Assembly (NCBI GenBank): GCA_016781705.1
Contig: JADDPV010000161.1
Location: 1 to 12,737, forward strand
Direction of reading: 5' to 3'
Source: Rubrobacter sp.
Lineage (GTDB): Bacteria; Actinomycetota; Rubrobacteria; Rubrobacterales; Rubrobacteraceae
DNA length: 12,737 nucleotides
Shown here: piece by piece, positions 1 through 6,901 of the stretch
How positions within the stretch are numbered: the first letter of the stretch is position 1
Layout of the letters: every line of letters starts with the position of its first letter
The notes under the pieces: model-generated
The model's input: only the letters and a program-made list of their open reading frames with translations
Told to the model about the DNA's origin: nothing
Database searches by the model: none
Made by a program: the position numbers and the translations under genes

Positions 1-9
1 GGTCGAGGT

Positions 10-1284
10 TCAGTACTTATGAACACCGCTGTAAGTGTCGGTGGGCTGCTCGCCTACGTATCGGGCGCGCGGCCTGATGATCCTGTCCGTCTGGTACTGC
101 TCGATGGCGTGGCCTATCCACCCGACCGTCCTGCCGAGGGCGAACAGCGCGAGCGCCCCGCCCGGCGGCAATCCGAGGATCCTCGCGAGGACCGCCAGCG
201 CGAAGTCCACGTTGGGTCGCTCGTCCATCAGGTCGCTAGCGGCTTCCACCGCCTCGTCAGCCAACTTGAACGCCTCCGAGTCGGGGTACGCTGCGGCCAC
301 GGCCGCGAGCAGCGCCTCGCACCGCGGATCGCCGCCGGGGTAGAGCTGGTGACCGAACCCGGGCAAGGCCTCCCCACGCCTCAGGCGCGAGGCTATAACC
401 TTTTTAGCGCCGCCGATCGCTTCTGCCTCTGCCAGGAACGCCTCGACACGCCGGGTGTTGCCGCCGTGCTTTACGCCGCCCAACGCCGCCAGCCCGGCCA
501 CCACGACGGCGTAGGGTGAGGCCCCGGCGGAAGCGACACACCTGGCCGTGAAGGAAGAGACGTTCAACTCGTGGTCCGCGCAGAGGACGAGCGCCCGATC
601 GAGCAAGGCCGTCGCGCCAACCTCTCCGGGAGCCCAACAGCGCTGCAAGACCTGGGCCACGGTGTCTTCGGCGCCCCTCCCCCCACCGGTGGCCGCAGCG
701 ACCAGCAGACGCAGGATACGGGCGCCGGTCCTGGCGACGGCGGCGCTACGCAGATCGTACGCGGCTGGATCCTCCGCCGCCGCGCCCTGAAGGGCCATCC
801 CGAACGTCTCCATCGGAGACCCCAACCCGGGTTCTCGACGGCCTTCGAGCCCGAGACGTTCGGGGACGACCTCGATCCCGGCGGATGCCCTGAAGAGTTC
901 GGGAAGCCTTCCGTGGTCACCCTCGGTCATGCTTCCCGTCCAGACCAACTCGGCGACCTGCTCCAGGGTGTGGTGCTCGGAGAGGGCGACGGCGTCGTGA
1001 CCCCTGTAGTACATCCGGCCCTCGAAGATCAGCGTAATCGCTGATTCCAAGACCGGTGTGCCCCAGTCGAGCGCGCCCTCCGTGGCGCGGTCTGGGTTAC
1101 GCCGCTGCTCCTTGCGCTCCTTGAGCCTCCGCACGTCCTCCGCCCGGTAGCGCCGAACGCGCCGCCTACCCCCAACGGCCTCCGAGCGAACCAGCCCCCG
1201 ACTCACGTAAGCGTACAGCGTTTGCAGGCTGACCCCCAACTCCTCGGCCGCTTCCCCAGCGGTGAGGTAACGAACCCTGCTCAC
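10..1284 (-). CDS. Citrate synthase-family protein with N-terminal MerR-type helix-turn-helix
   Basis: This 424-residue protein joins a DNA-binding head to a citrate synthase fold. Residues 4-52 form a MerR/excisionase-type helix-turn-helix (TAGEAAEELGVS, then TLYAYVSRGLV and a basic wing). Residues from about 70 are citrate synthase, which condenses acetyl-CoA or another acyl-CoA with oxaloacetate. The expected active-site residues are visible: H238 in DHELN, H273 in VKHGG, H312 in GFGH, R321 in DPR and D360 in NVDF. The usual GFGHRVY is GFGHQLY here, a variant I associate with HTH-fused members. The start is GTG at 1284; the upstream ATG at 1300 is out of frame. It is divergent from a second citrate synthase across a 340-base gap with palindromes. 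It may be an enzyme, an autoregulator, or both. Family assignment is firm; the regulatory role is inference. Confidence 0.93.
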   Translation of the reverse strand: MSRVRYLTAGEAAEELGVSLQTLYAYVSRGLVRSEAVGGRRRVRRYRAEDVRRLKERKEQRRNPDRATEGALDWGTPVLESAITLIFEGRMYYRGHDAVALSEHHTLEQVAELVWTGSMTEGDHGRLPELFRASAGIEVVPERLGLEGRREPGLGSPMETFGMALQGAAAEDPAAYDLRSAAVARTGARILRLLVAAATGGGRGAEDTVAQVLQRCWAPGEVGATALLDRALVLCADHELNVSSFTARCVASAGASPYAVVVAGLAALGGVKHGGNTRRVEAFLAEAEAIGGAKKVIASRLRRGEALPGFGHQLYPGGDPRCEALLAAVAAAYPDSEAFKLADEAVEAASDLMDERPNVDFALAVLARILGLPPGGALALFALGRTVGWIGHAIEQYQTDRIIRPRARYVGEQPTDTYSGVHKY

Positions 1285-1344
1285 GACGGCCGTCTCTCAT
1301 CGGGGCGCCAGTGACGCCGTCTGCGTTCCTTATCGCAGCTATGG

Positions 1345-1372
1345 TTGATTAATGAATCAATGTTGATAATCA
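1345..1372. promoter_or_regulatory. Nested TGAT/ATCA palindromes, candidate operator
   Basis: Two inverted repeats lie side by side in the AT-rich part of the divergent intergenic region. The first is TTGATT, a 4-base spacer, then AATCAA (1345-1360), a perfect 6-base-arm palindrome. The second is TGAT-A-ATCA (1364-1372). The second overlaps the -35 of the candidate rightward promoter. Dyads in a divergent promoter next to an HTH protein are a usual operator arrangement. The obvious candidate ligand is the HTH-citrate synthase fusion transcribed leftward, but no binding is shown by sequence alone. Confidence 0.45.
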
Positions 1373-1391
1373 TACCCTTTCATTTTACAGT
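1363..1391 (+). promoter_or_regulatory. Candidate sigma-70 promoter for the citA transcript
   Basis: TTGATA at 1363-1368 matches the -35 consensus at five of six positions. TACAGT follows at 1386-1391 after a 17-base spacer and matches the -10 consensus at four of six. The stretch is strikingly AT-rich against its surroundings. Initiation would fall near 1398, upstream of both the small ORF (1423) and citA (1625). Confidence 0.45.
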
Positions 1392-1422
1392 AGAGGGAAA
1401 CCCACTGACAGGAGATTCGAAG

Positions 1423-1635
1423 GTGTTTACGCTCAACGAGGAGGAAGGCCCCGAGTGGGAGCGGAGCGACCTCATCAACGGTCCCTCGAACGCTGCCGTT
1501 CACGCAATAGGGAACGCCTCGGAGGAGGTGCTCACCTGCGTCTCGGCGGCGACGTCCGCCCTGGACGCTGAGGTTGCTTACGATACCGGGCAAGAAACGT
1601 GGGATAAAGGAGGAGATTTTCGAGATGAGCGATGA
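1423..1635 (+). CDS. Small acidic hypothetical protein overlapping the citA start
   Basis: A GTG at 1423, preceded by CAGGAG at 1409-1414, opens a 70-residue frame ending at 1635, eleven bases into citA. The product is acidic, begins V-F-T-L-N with an early run of glutamates (EEEGPEWE), and has no membrane segment or family I recognise. Third codon positions are strongly G/C-rich for about the first 50 codons, as in the real genes here. The last 15 codons are less typical because they contain the citA ribosome binding site. If translated, it would couple to citA. An ATG at 1345 in the same frame lies inside the operator and is unlikely to be used. The alternative is an untranslated 5' leader of citA with a chance open frame. 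Confidence 0.4.
   Translation: MFTLNEEEGPEWERSDLINGPSNAAVHAIGNASEEVLTCVSAATSALDAEVAYDTGQETWDKGGDFRDER
1606..1616 (+). promoter_or_regulatory. Ribosome binding site fixing the citA start
   Basis: AAAGGAGGAGA is a near-perfect Shine-Dalgarno sequence. GGAGG ends 11 bases before the ATG at 1625. It supports that start over the in-frame ATG at 1574, which has no comparable site and would add 17 residues with no family similarity. Confidence 0.75.
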
Positions 1636-2761
1636 GCCTACGGTTGTCTACGCGTCAGGGTTGGAGGGCGTCGTCGTCACGCGCACGCGACTGAGTAGCG
1701 TAGATGGAGAGGCGGGACGCCTGGTCATCGCCGGTTTCCCCGTCGAGGAGCTGGCGGGCCGGGCGTCGTTCGAAGAGACGCTGTACCTGCTCTGGAACGA
1801 CGCGCTGCCCGATGGGGAGCAGCTGTCTGCCCTGAGGAAGGACCTCGCGGCCAGGAGGGCATTGCCGAGGAGTGCCGTCGGCGTCCTCGAAGCTGCGGCC
1901 GCCGAACGGGTGCCCCCGATGACCGCCCTACGGATGGCGGCCGGGACGCTCGGCTTGAAAGACGGCGACGCCCGCGACGACGCCCTCACGCTCGTCGCCG
2001 CCTTTCCGAGCATAGTCGCCTCTTACCGGCGCCTCTCGCAAGGGCAGGAGACAGTGGAGCCCGACCCCGAACTCTCGCACGCGGCGAACTACCTCTACAT
2101 GCTCTCCGGTGAGGTCCCCAGCGCGGAGCAGACCCGCGCCCTAGAGACGTACCTGAACACCGTCTCCGACCACGGCATGAACGCCTCGACCTTCGCCGCC
2201 AGGGTGATCGTCTCGACCAGATCGGACATAGTCTCCGCCGTGGTGGGCGCGGTGGGCGCGCTCAAGGGACCGCTGCATGGGGGCGCTCCCGGGCCGGCGC
2301 TCGACGTCGTGTTCGAGATCGGGGAGGCGGAGCGCGCGGAGCCCGTCCTGAGGGGGAAGCTCGAGCGCGGCGAGCGCCTCATGGGCTTCGGCCACAGGGT
2401 CTACAAGGTGCGCGACCCCAGGGCGGACGTCCTCGCCGCGGCGGCCGAGCGAATGTACGCGACCGACGCCGACATGGAGCTCTACCGGCTCGCGCTCGAG
2501 GTGGAAAAGACCGCCATAAGGCTCCTCGCGGAGCACAAGCCGGGGCGCAACCTCGACACCAACGTCGAGTTCTACACGGCGCTCCTCTTGCACGGCCTCG
2601 AGCTGCCCACCGAGCTCTTCACGCCCACCTTCGCGATCGGACGGGTGGGAGGCTGGACGGCGCACTGCTTCGAGCAGCAGGCCCTCGACCGCCTCATCCG
2701 TCCGCAGTCGGAGTACGCGGGGAGAGAGGACCGCTCCTGGGTGCCGCTAGAGGAGCGGTAG
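1625..2761 (+). CDS. citA: Citrate synthase, CitA type (possibly citrate/methylcitrate synthase)
   Basis: This 378-residue enzyme condenses acetyl-CoA (or propionyl-CoA) with oxaloacetate, feeding the TCA or methylcitrate cycle in the cytoplasm. The length is normal for the compact dimeric bacterial type. Landmarks are H183 in SDHGMNAST, H218 in GPLHGGAP, H257 in GFGHRVYKVRDPR, R265 in that DPR, and a C-terminal block GRVGGWTAH. The residue normally aspartate in the NVDF motif is glutamate (E315, NVEFY). From memory, B. subtilis CitA has the same NVEFY and GPLHGGAP signatures, so this looks like a subfamily trait and not damage. The start at 1625 is set by a strong Shine-Dalgarno sequence. 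It is divergent from an HTH-fused paralogue, and the small ORF at 1423 overlaps its first codons. Whether acetyl- or propionyl-CoA is preferred cannot be read from sequence. Confidence 0.92.
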   Translation: MSDEPTVVYASGLEGVVVTRTRLSSVDGEAGRLVIAGFPVEELAGRASFEETLYLLWNDALPDGEQLSALRKDLAARRALPRSAVGVLEAAAAERVPPMTALRMAAGTLGLKDGDARDDALTLVAAFPSIVASYRRLSQGQETVEPDPELSHAANYLYMLSGEVPSAEQTRALETYLNTVSDHGMNASTFAARVIVSTRSDIVSAVVGAVGALKGPLHGGAPGPALDVVFEIGEAERAEPVLRGKLERGERLMGFGHRVYKVRDPRADVLAAAAERMYATDADMELYRLALEVEKTAIRLLAEHKPGRNLDTNVEFYTALLLHGLELPTELFTPTFAIGRVGGWTAHCFEQQALDRLIRPQSEYAGREDRSWVPLEER

Positions 2762-2848
2762 CGTCGATGTCCACCGGAGGGGAAGAACGGACGTGCCGGA
2801 TCATCGGAACATAGCCCGCGAGCGGCCCTAGCGACGAGGAGGCGCGCT

Positions 2849-2905
2849 ATGGCGGTGTTGGCAGACGCGGCGGTGACTGCCTTCCGGCAGGCCCCCTCGC
2901 GCTAA
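2849..2905 (+). other. Very short ORF with ribosome binding site, possible remnant
   Basis: ATG at 2849 follows GAGGAGG and opens an 18-codon frame (MAVLADAAVTAFRQAPSR) ending in TAA. It lies just after citA and ahead of the decayed transporter. It could be the start of a gene lost by deletion, or chance. I recognise no family. Confidence 0.2.
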
Positions 2906-2917
2906 TTCAGAAGACGG

Positions 2918-3427
2918 ATGGCCAACGTCCTCGATACTGCCCCCGGGTCTGGATGGAAACTGCCGGAACGGTCGGGCTGGGTGGGTGCCTGGGCTTCCGC
3001 CGTGCGCCCGCCGGCGGCCCGAGAGGACGATGCGCTCCGGCATACGCTGGCCGCCAGCGTCCTCCCGCTGATCGTGGCGATGGGAATAGGGCGCTTCGCA
3101 TACACGCCGATCCTCCCCGCCATGCAGGGCAGGTTCGACCTCTCCAACGCTGGCGCCGCCACCCTGACCATGACCTACGCCCGACAGGTGGTGTGGACGC
3201 GCAGGGCCGACCTTGGGATAGACCTCCTGACGGCCGCGTTCGGGGTCGGCCAGGTCCCGAGACCGCCGGGCGCGGCGGCCCTGGCGGGGACAACCGGCGG
3301 CATTGGACCTGCTCTCATCGCCGCTTCGGCGGCGGCGGTGGCCCTGGGCGGCCTCCTGATGCCAACCGTAGGGCTCGCCGGGTTGCGAGGGAAAGCGGCG
3401 CGCAAGGAGGGCAACGCGGAGCTATGA
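2918..3427 (+). pseudogene. Collapsed MFS transporter remnant, YbfB/YjiJ-like
   Basis: This 169-codon open frame keeps only the two ends of a transporter that normally has about 400 residues and 12 membrane helices. Residues about 41-85 match a first helix of YbfB/YjiJ-type permeases (VAMGIGRFAYTPILPAMQ). Residues about 103-155 look like a late helix pair (LLTAAFGVGQ, then ALIAASAAAVALGGLLM). Roughly the middle ten helices are missing, and the join (YARQVVWTRRADLG) matches neither side. The first 35 or so residues look non-homologous, so the original start is uncertain. The substrate of the intact relative is unknown. It is read from family motifs as an internal-deletion pseudogene. The frame is still open, so a two-helix relic protein is possible but unlikely to transport. 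Confidence 0.6.
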
Positions 3428-3496
3428 GAGCCGAACCGAACGTGAGGAGGACCATGCTCTCGACCGGAGTTACCACAAGCGAAGAGGAGGACGGCC

Positions 3497-4047
3497 GTGT
3501 TGGCAAAGAATAGGGCGATGGAGGTTTTGGGCATCGAGCACCCGATCGTGCAGGCCCCGATGGCAGGGGGGCCGATCATCCCCGAGCTCGTCGCCGCGGT
3601 CTCCAACGCAGGAGGGCTGGGCTCTTTGGGGGCCGCCTATCTGACGCCGGAGAAGTTGCGAGAGCAGGTGAGGGAGATCCGCAGCCTCACGCAGAAGCCG
3701 TTCGGCGTCAACCTGTTCGTGCCCTCGCCGTTCGAAGCGGCCCCGAGAGGATCGAGCGCTCCAACGCGCTCCTCGGGAGGTACCGAAAGGAGCTGGAGAT
3801 CGCGGCCCCAAAGGAGCCATCCTCCTTCGAGGAGAGCTTCGAGGACCAACTCCAGGTGGTCGTCGAGGAGCACGTGCCGGTCTTCAGCTTCACCTTCGGC
3901 TCTCCCTGGGGCCGGAGCTCGTCGGGCGGCTCAGAAAGAACGGCGCGATCGTGGTGGGCACGGCGACCATCGGGCGCGAGGGCTTGAGGCTCGAGGAGGA
4001 CGGGGTGGACGTGGGCTTGCGTGGCAGGCTCCGATCCGGCGGGCAAG
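3497..4047 (+). pseudogene. Nitronate monooxygenase (2-nitropropane dioxygenase family), frameshifted and truncated
   Basis: The first 80 codons from GTG 3497 (GAGGAGG at 3484-3490) read as a normal start of an FMN-dependent nitronate monooxygenase, with HPIVQAPMAGGP, VSNAGGLGSLG and KPFGVNLFVP. Near 3740 the match moves by one base to another frame (RIERSNALLGRYRKE to VPVFSFTFGSP). Near 3904-3909 it moves again (GPELVGRLRKNGAIVVGTAT). Both shifts equal loss of one base beside C or G runs. The similarity fades around 4020-4047, where the catalytic segment resembling QGxEAGGHRG should be. Only a garbled VAGSDPAGK is there, and the C-terminal half of the expected 320-360 residues is absent. Family members detoxify alkyl nitronates using oxygen and FMN. 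This copy cannot make an intact enzyme as written. Confidence 0.75.
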
Positions 4048-4364
4048 GTGCGAAGCGGTGTGCTCTACCAGGTTATCGTTCCCAGGCAGAACGTGGTCGT
4101 GAAGCTCAATGGTCTGTGGCCGGACACCCCTGAGGACCAGTTTCTGGCGGCGGTGAGGCCGTACGGGGCCTTGCGGATGGCCTGGGCCGTCTGGCGCGAG
4201 ATCCCCGGTGTCGCGTCCATAGAGGCCCTTTCGTTCGCTTTCAAGGTCCATCGAGAGGGTGAAGCCGAGTACTACTGGTGGCCTCCGACTTCCTCGCCGA
4301 GCTCTTGCGGCTGGGCCTGCTCACCCGCCACCACCTCGCAGCGCAGCTGCAGAGGAGCGGGTGA
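4048..4364 (+). pseudogene. Frameshifted fragment of a protein of unknown family
   Basis: From GTG 4048 the frame encodes VRSGVLYQVIVPRQNVVVK followed by segments LWPDTPED, LRMAWAVWREIPGVASIEAL and HREGEAEYYW. One base appears lost near 4276-4280. In the next frame it continues VASDFLAELLRLGLLTRHHL and ends at TGA 4362-4364. The stitched product is about 105 residues with G/C-rich third positions and a sensible amphipathic C-terminus, so it looks like a decayed real gene. I do not recognise the family. It could also be the rearranged downstream part of a larger gene whose beginning was lost at the junction with the nitronate monooxygenase. Confidence 0.4.
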
Positions 4365-4424
4365 TCGGTCGGGGGCCGTCGCTCCTCGAAGGTCGCTACA
4401 TTTCGGTCGGCTGTGCCGCCTGCC

Positions 4425-4573
4425 CCATGACGAGGCTGAAGACGGTTTCTGACCCGCCTCATTCCGGCTCGGTGTGCAGCACCGTAGGCGTCAGCGAGAA
4501 TATCGTCGGGGTCTCTTGGCAAGCGCTGTTGGGCGGGCCTGGAGCCCGGTATAGGCGGGACGAAAAGCGTTAG
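4425..4573 (+). pseudogene. C-terminal scrap resembling citramalate/2-isopropylmalate synthase
   Basis: The frame here reads STVGVSENIVGVSWQALL, very close to the block VGVSENIIEASWQALVDS that I recall near the C-terminus of citramalate synthase (CimA) and related isopropylmalate synthases. After it, one extra base puts the expected continuation (GLEPGI, compare D-x-x-E-Y-x-L) in another frame at about 4536. No catalytic TIM-barrel portion lies upstream, so only the regulatory-domain tail survives. The intact enzyme joins pyruvate or 2-ketoisovalerate with acetyl-CoA, a Claisen condensation related to citrate synthase chemistry. Confidence 0.5.
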
Positions 4574-4589
4574 CGACCCCGAGGCCGGT

Positions 4590-5651
4590 TCAGTCGAAGA
4601 GGCCGGGCTGCGCCCCGCCAGCCCTGCGAAACGCGGCTGCCGAGAGAGGCTTCTTGGGTTTTCCGATCCCGGCGCGGCGGCGGCTTATCTCGAAGAGTTG
4701 GGCGACGTGACCCGCGAACACGCCCTCGCCCGTCATGCGGGTCCCGAAACGGGGGTCGTTCAGCTTCCCGCCCCTGATCTCGCGGATGCGGTTCAGCACT
4801 TTGTCCTTGCGTTCGGGGAAGTTACGGGAGAGCCAGTCCTCGAAGAGGGGCGCGACGGCGTGAGGCAGCCGAATGATGGTGTAGCCGGCGAAGGTGGCAC
4901 CAGCCTCTGCGGCGGCGGAGAGCAGCGCCGGCAGCTCGTGGTCGTTGAGGCCGGGGATCACCGGGGCGGTCATCACCCCGACGGGGATACCCGCTGCCGC
5001 GAGCTTCTCGATAGCGGTGAGGCGGCGCGCCGGGCTGGAAGTCCTCGGTTCCATGACGCGTCGCAGGTCGTCGTCCAGGGTAGTCAGGGAGACGGCGACC
5101 GAGGCGGCGCCGTGGCCGGCCAGGTCGGAGAGGAGGTCTACGTCCCTGGTGACGAGGTGGTTCTTGGTGATCACGGCGACAGGGTTGCGGAACTCGGCGA
5201 GGACTTCGAGGCAGCGCCGGGTGAGCCGAAGCCTCTTCTCGACGGGTTGGTAGCAGTCGGTGGCGACGCTCAGGGCGAGGGTTTGGGGGGTCCAGCGCAG
5301 GGAGGAGAGCTCTTTGCGCAGCAGATCGGGGGCGTCTTCTTTGACCAGGATCCTGCTCTCGAAGTCCAGCCCCGCGGAGAAGCCCAGGTACTCGTGTGTC
5401 GGACGGGCGAAGCAATAACTGCACCCATGGCTGCATCCTCGGTAGGGGTTGATGCTCGCGTCGAAGCCGACGTCGGGGCTGCTGTTGCGGGTGATGACGG
5501 AGCGTGAGTGGTCCCTCAGGTAGACCGTCTCGAGCTTCGACTCTTCGGGGTCGTGCGCTTCGTCAGGCTCGACTTCGATCTTCTCGAAGCGGTTCTTCGG
5601 GTTGGACGCCGCCCCGCGGCCTGTTGTGGCTCCCCGCCGTTTCTTCCCCAC
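4590..5651 (-). CDS. PA0069-family radical SAM protein
   Basis: This 353-residue protein of unknown function is a radical S-adenosylmethionine enzyme related to the spore photoproduct lyase superfamily. The [4Fe-4S] cluster ligands are C73, C77 and C80 in NPYRGCSHGCSYC, followed by FARPTHEYLG, the family signature. An SAM-binding TIM barrel follows, with LALSVATDCYQPVEKRLRLT, VITKNHLV and VSLTTLDDDL. The C-terminus has a basic stretch and ends QPGLFD. Mycobacterium tuberculosis Rv2578c belongs to this family; the copy here has no intein. The start is GTG 5651 with only a weak upstream ribosome site. The gene is convergent with the decayed genes on the left and lies 71 bases after the potassium channel gene. 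The substrate is not established for the family. Confidence 0.92.
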   Translation of the reverse strand: MGKKRRGATTGRGAASNPKNRFEKIEVEPDEAHDPEESKLETVYLRDHSRSVITRNSSPDVGFDASINPYRGCSHGCSYCFARPTHEYLGFSAGLDFESRILVKEDAPDLLRKELSSLRWTPQTLALSVATDCYQPVEKRLRLTRRCLEVLAEFRNPVAVITKNHLVTRDVDLLSDLAGHGAASVAVSLTTLDDDLRRVMEPRTSSPARRLTAIEKLAAAGIPVGVMTAPVIPGLNDHELPALLSAAAEAGATFAGYTIIRLPHAVAPLFEDWLSRNFPERKDKVLNRIREIRGGKLNDPRFGTRMTGEGVFAGHVAQLFEISRRRAGIGKPKKPLSAAAFRRAGGAQPGLFD

Positions 5652-5722
5652 CCACGGATTCTAACGGCGACCTCTGGCGCTCCCACCACCTTTTTCGGAC
5701 GGTTGGGAGGTTCAGCATCCGT

Positions 5723-6825
5723 TCACGGGTGGAGCCTGGGGGCTTCGTCGGGGAGCTTTTCGCCGCGCATGAGCTTTTCGAGGCGTTCTACCTGCTCGCG
5801 GGAGCCGAGCACGACGAGGGTGTCGCCGGCGAAGATCTTGTCGCGCGCGGAGGGGGTGGTGTCGAAGACGCCGGCCGTGCTCCTTATGGCGAGCACGCGG
5901 GCGCCGGTTCTCTGGCCGATGGCCACCTCGCCTATGGTGTGGTCGGCGAGCGGGGAGTCCTCGGGGACGCAGAACTCCTCCAGGCGGAACTCTATGCCCT
6001 TCTCGCCGCGGCTGACGACGTCGAGGAAGTCCACGATGAGGGGTTGGGTGGCGAGCGAGGCGAGCCTGCGGCCGCCGACGGCGTAGGGCGAGATGGTGCG
6101 GTCGGCGCCGGCGATCTGCATCTTGGCGGCGGACTGGTCGGAGGAGGCGCGCGCGACGATGTGCAGCCTCGGGTTGAGCTTGCGCGCCGAGAGGACGACG
6201 AAGACGTTGTCCGCGTCGGAGTCCACGGCGGCGACGAGCCCCTTGGCGCGTCTTACGCCGACCTCCTCGAGGAGCTGATCGTCGGAGGCTATGCCCTGGA
6301 CGGCGAGGTGGCCGTCGCGCAGGCACTCCTCGACCCTCCGGGGGTCCTGCTCGATGACGACGAACGGCACGCCGTCTCCGGCAAACTCCCTGGGACCTCG
6401 CTCCCGACGCGCCCGAAGCCGCAGAGGATGTAGTGGTCGTCGAGCCTGTCGATCTCGTCCCTCATTCTCCTCTCCCGGAAGTAACCCCGAACCGTCCCCT
6501 CGACGGCCAGCGCCACGATCGAGGTGGTCGCGTAGCCCAGGATCGCGACCCCGCCGATTATAAGGGCCATGTTCCACAGGCGCTGCACCGCGCCGCTGCT
6601 CAGGTCCGGGGCCTCCCCGTACCCGACCGTGCCGATGGTTATGACCGTCATGTACAGGGCGTCCAGGAAGCTCCAGCCGAGGAGGGCCATGTACCCCGCC
6701 GTGCCGACGGCGATGACGCCCATCACCATGAAGATGACCAGCCTTATGCGCCGGACGGCCTCGCCCCGCGGCCCGTAGTCGAGCCGGAGGGTGATGCGAT
6801 CGCTGTTGGGGTCCCTCCTCTCCAC
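5723..6825 (-). pseudogene. Two-TM potassium channel with RCK domain, single-base frameshift
   Basis: Read across one frameshift, this is an MthK-like potassium channel of about 367 residues in the cytoplasmic membrane. TM1 is at about residues 28-49, the pore helix precedes the filter TVGYGE (66-71), and TM2 is at about 82-106. The RCK domain starts at YILCGFGRVG (132-141), a nucleotide-binding Rossmann motif. At 6392-6393 the frame is one base short. The first frame runs into nonsense after SEV, while the next frame continues REFAGDGVPFVVIEQDP, then ADRTISPYAVGGRRLA and a TrkA-C domain ending ARDKIFAGDTLVVLG. The missing base sits in a G run, so a sequencing or assembly error is as likely as a true mutation. 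The gene lies 76 bases downstream of the antiporter and is co-oriented with it. Confidence 0.85.
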
Positions 6826-6876
6826 GGTGGAGCGGAATTATAGCCGGGTGGACAGTGGGGCCGCGAGCCGCAACGC

Positions 6877-6899
6877 TCCCCCGGGGGCTTCTCGGGGGA
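6877..6899. terminator. GC hairpin just after the antiporter gene
   Basis: TCCCCCG (6877-6883) and CGGGGGA (6893-6899) are perfect inverted repeats around a 9-base loop. The hairpin begins 2 bases past the antiporter stop on the minus strand. There is no T-tract, so this may be a weak or Rho-assisted terminator or an mRNA-stabilising hairpin between antiporter and channel. Confidence 0.3.
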
Positions 6900-6901
6900 A
6901 C

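Noticed and set aside
1574..1624. Upstream ATG extension of citA by 17 residues
   Set aside because: The strong Shine-Dalgarno lies inside this extension, 11 bases before the ATG at 1625, and the extra residues have no citrate synthase similarity.
4698..5507. 269-codon plus-strand open frame opposite the radical SAM gene
   Set aside because: Antisense shadow; the minus-strand frame carries the complete CxxxCxxC signature.
5652..5722. Imperfect CTCCCA/TGGGAG inverted repeat between channel and radical SAM genes
   Set aside because: Long loop, mismatched stem and no T-tract, so not supportable as a terminator.
5504..6433. 309-codon plus-strand open frame opposite the potassium channel and radical SAM start
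   Set aside because: Antisense shadow of well-conserved coding sequence; the composition is typical of reversed GC-rich codons.
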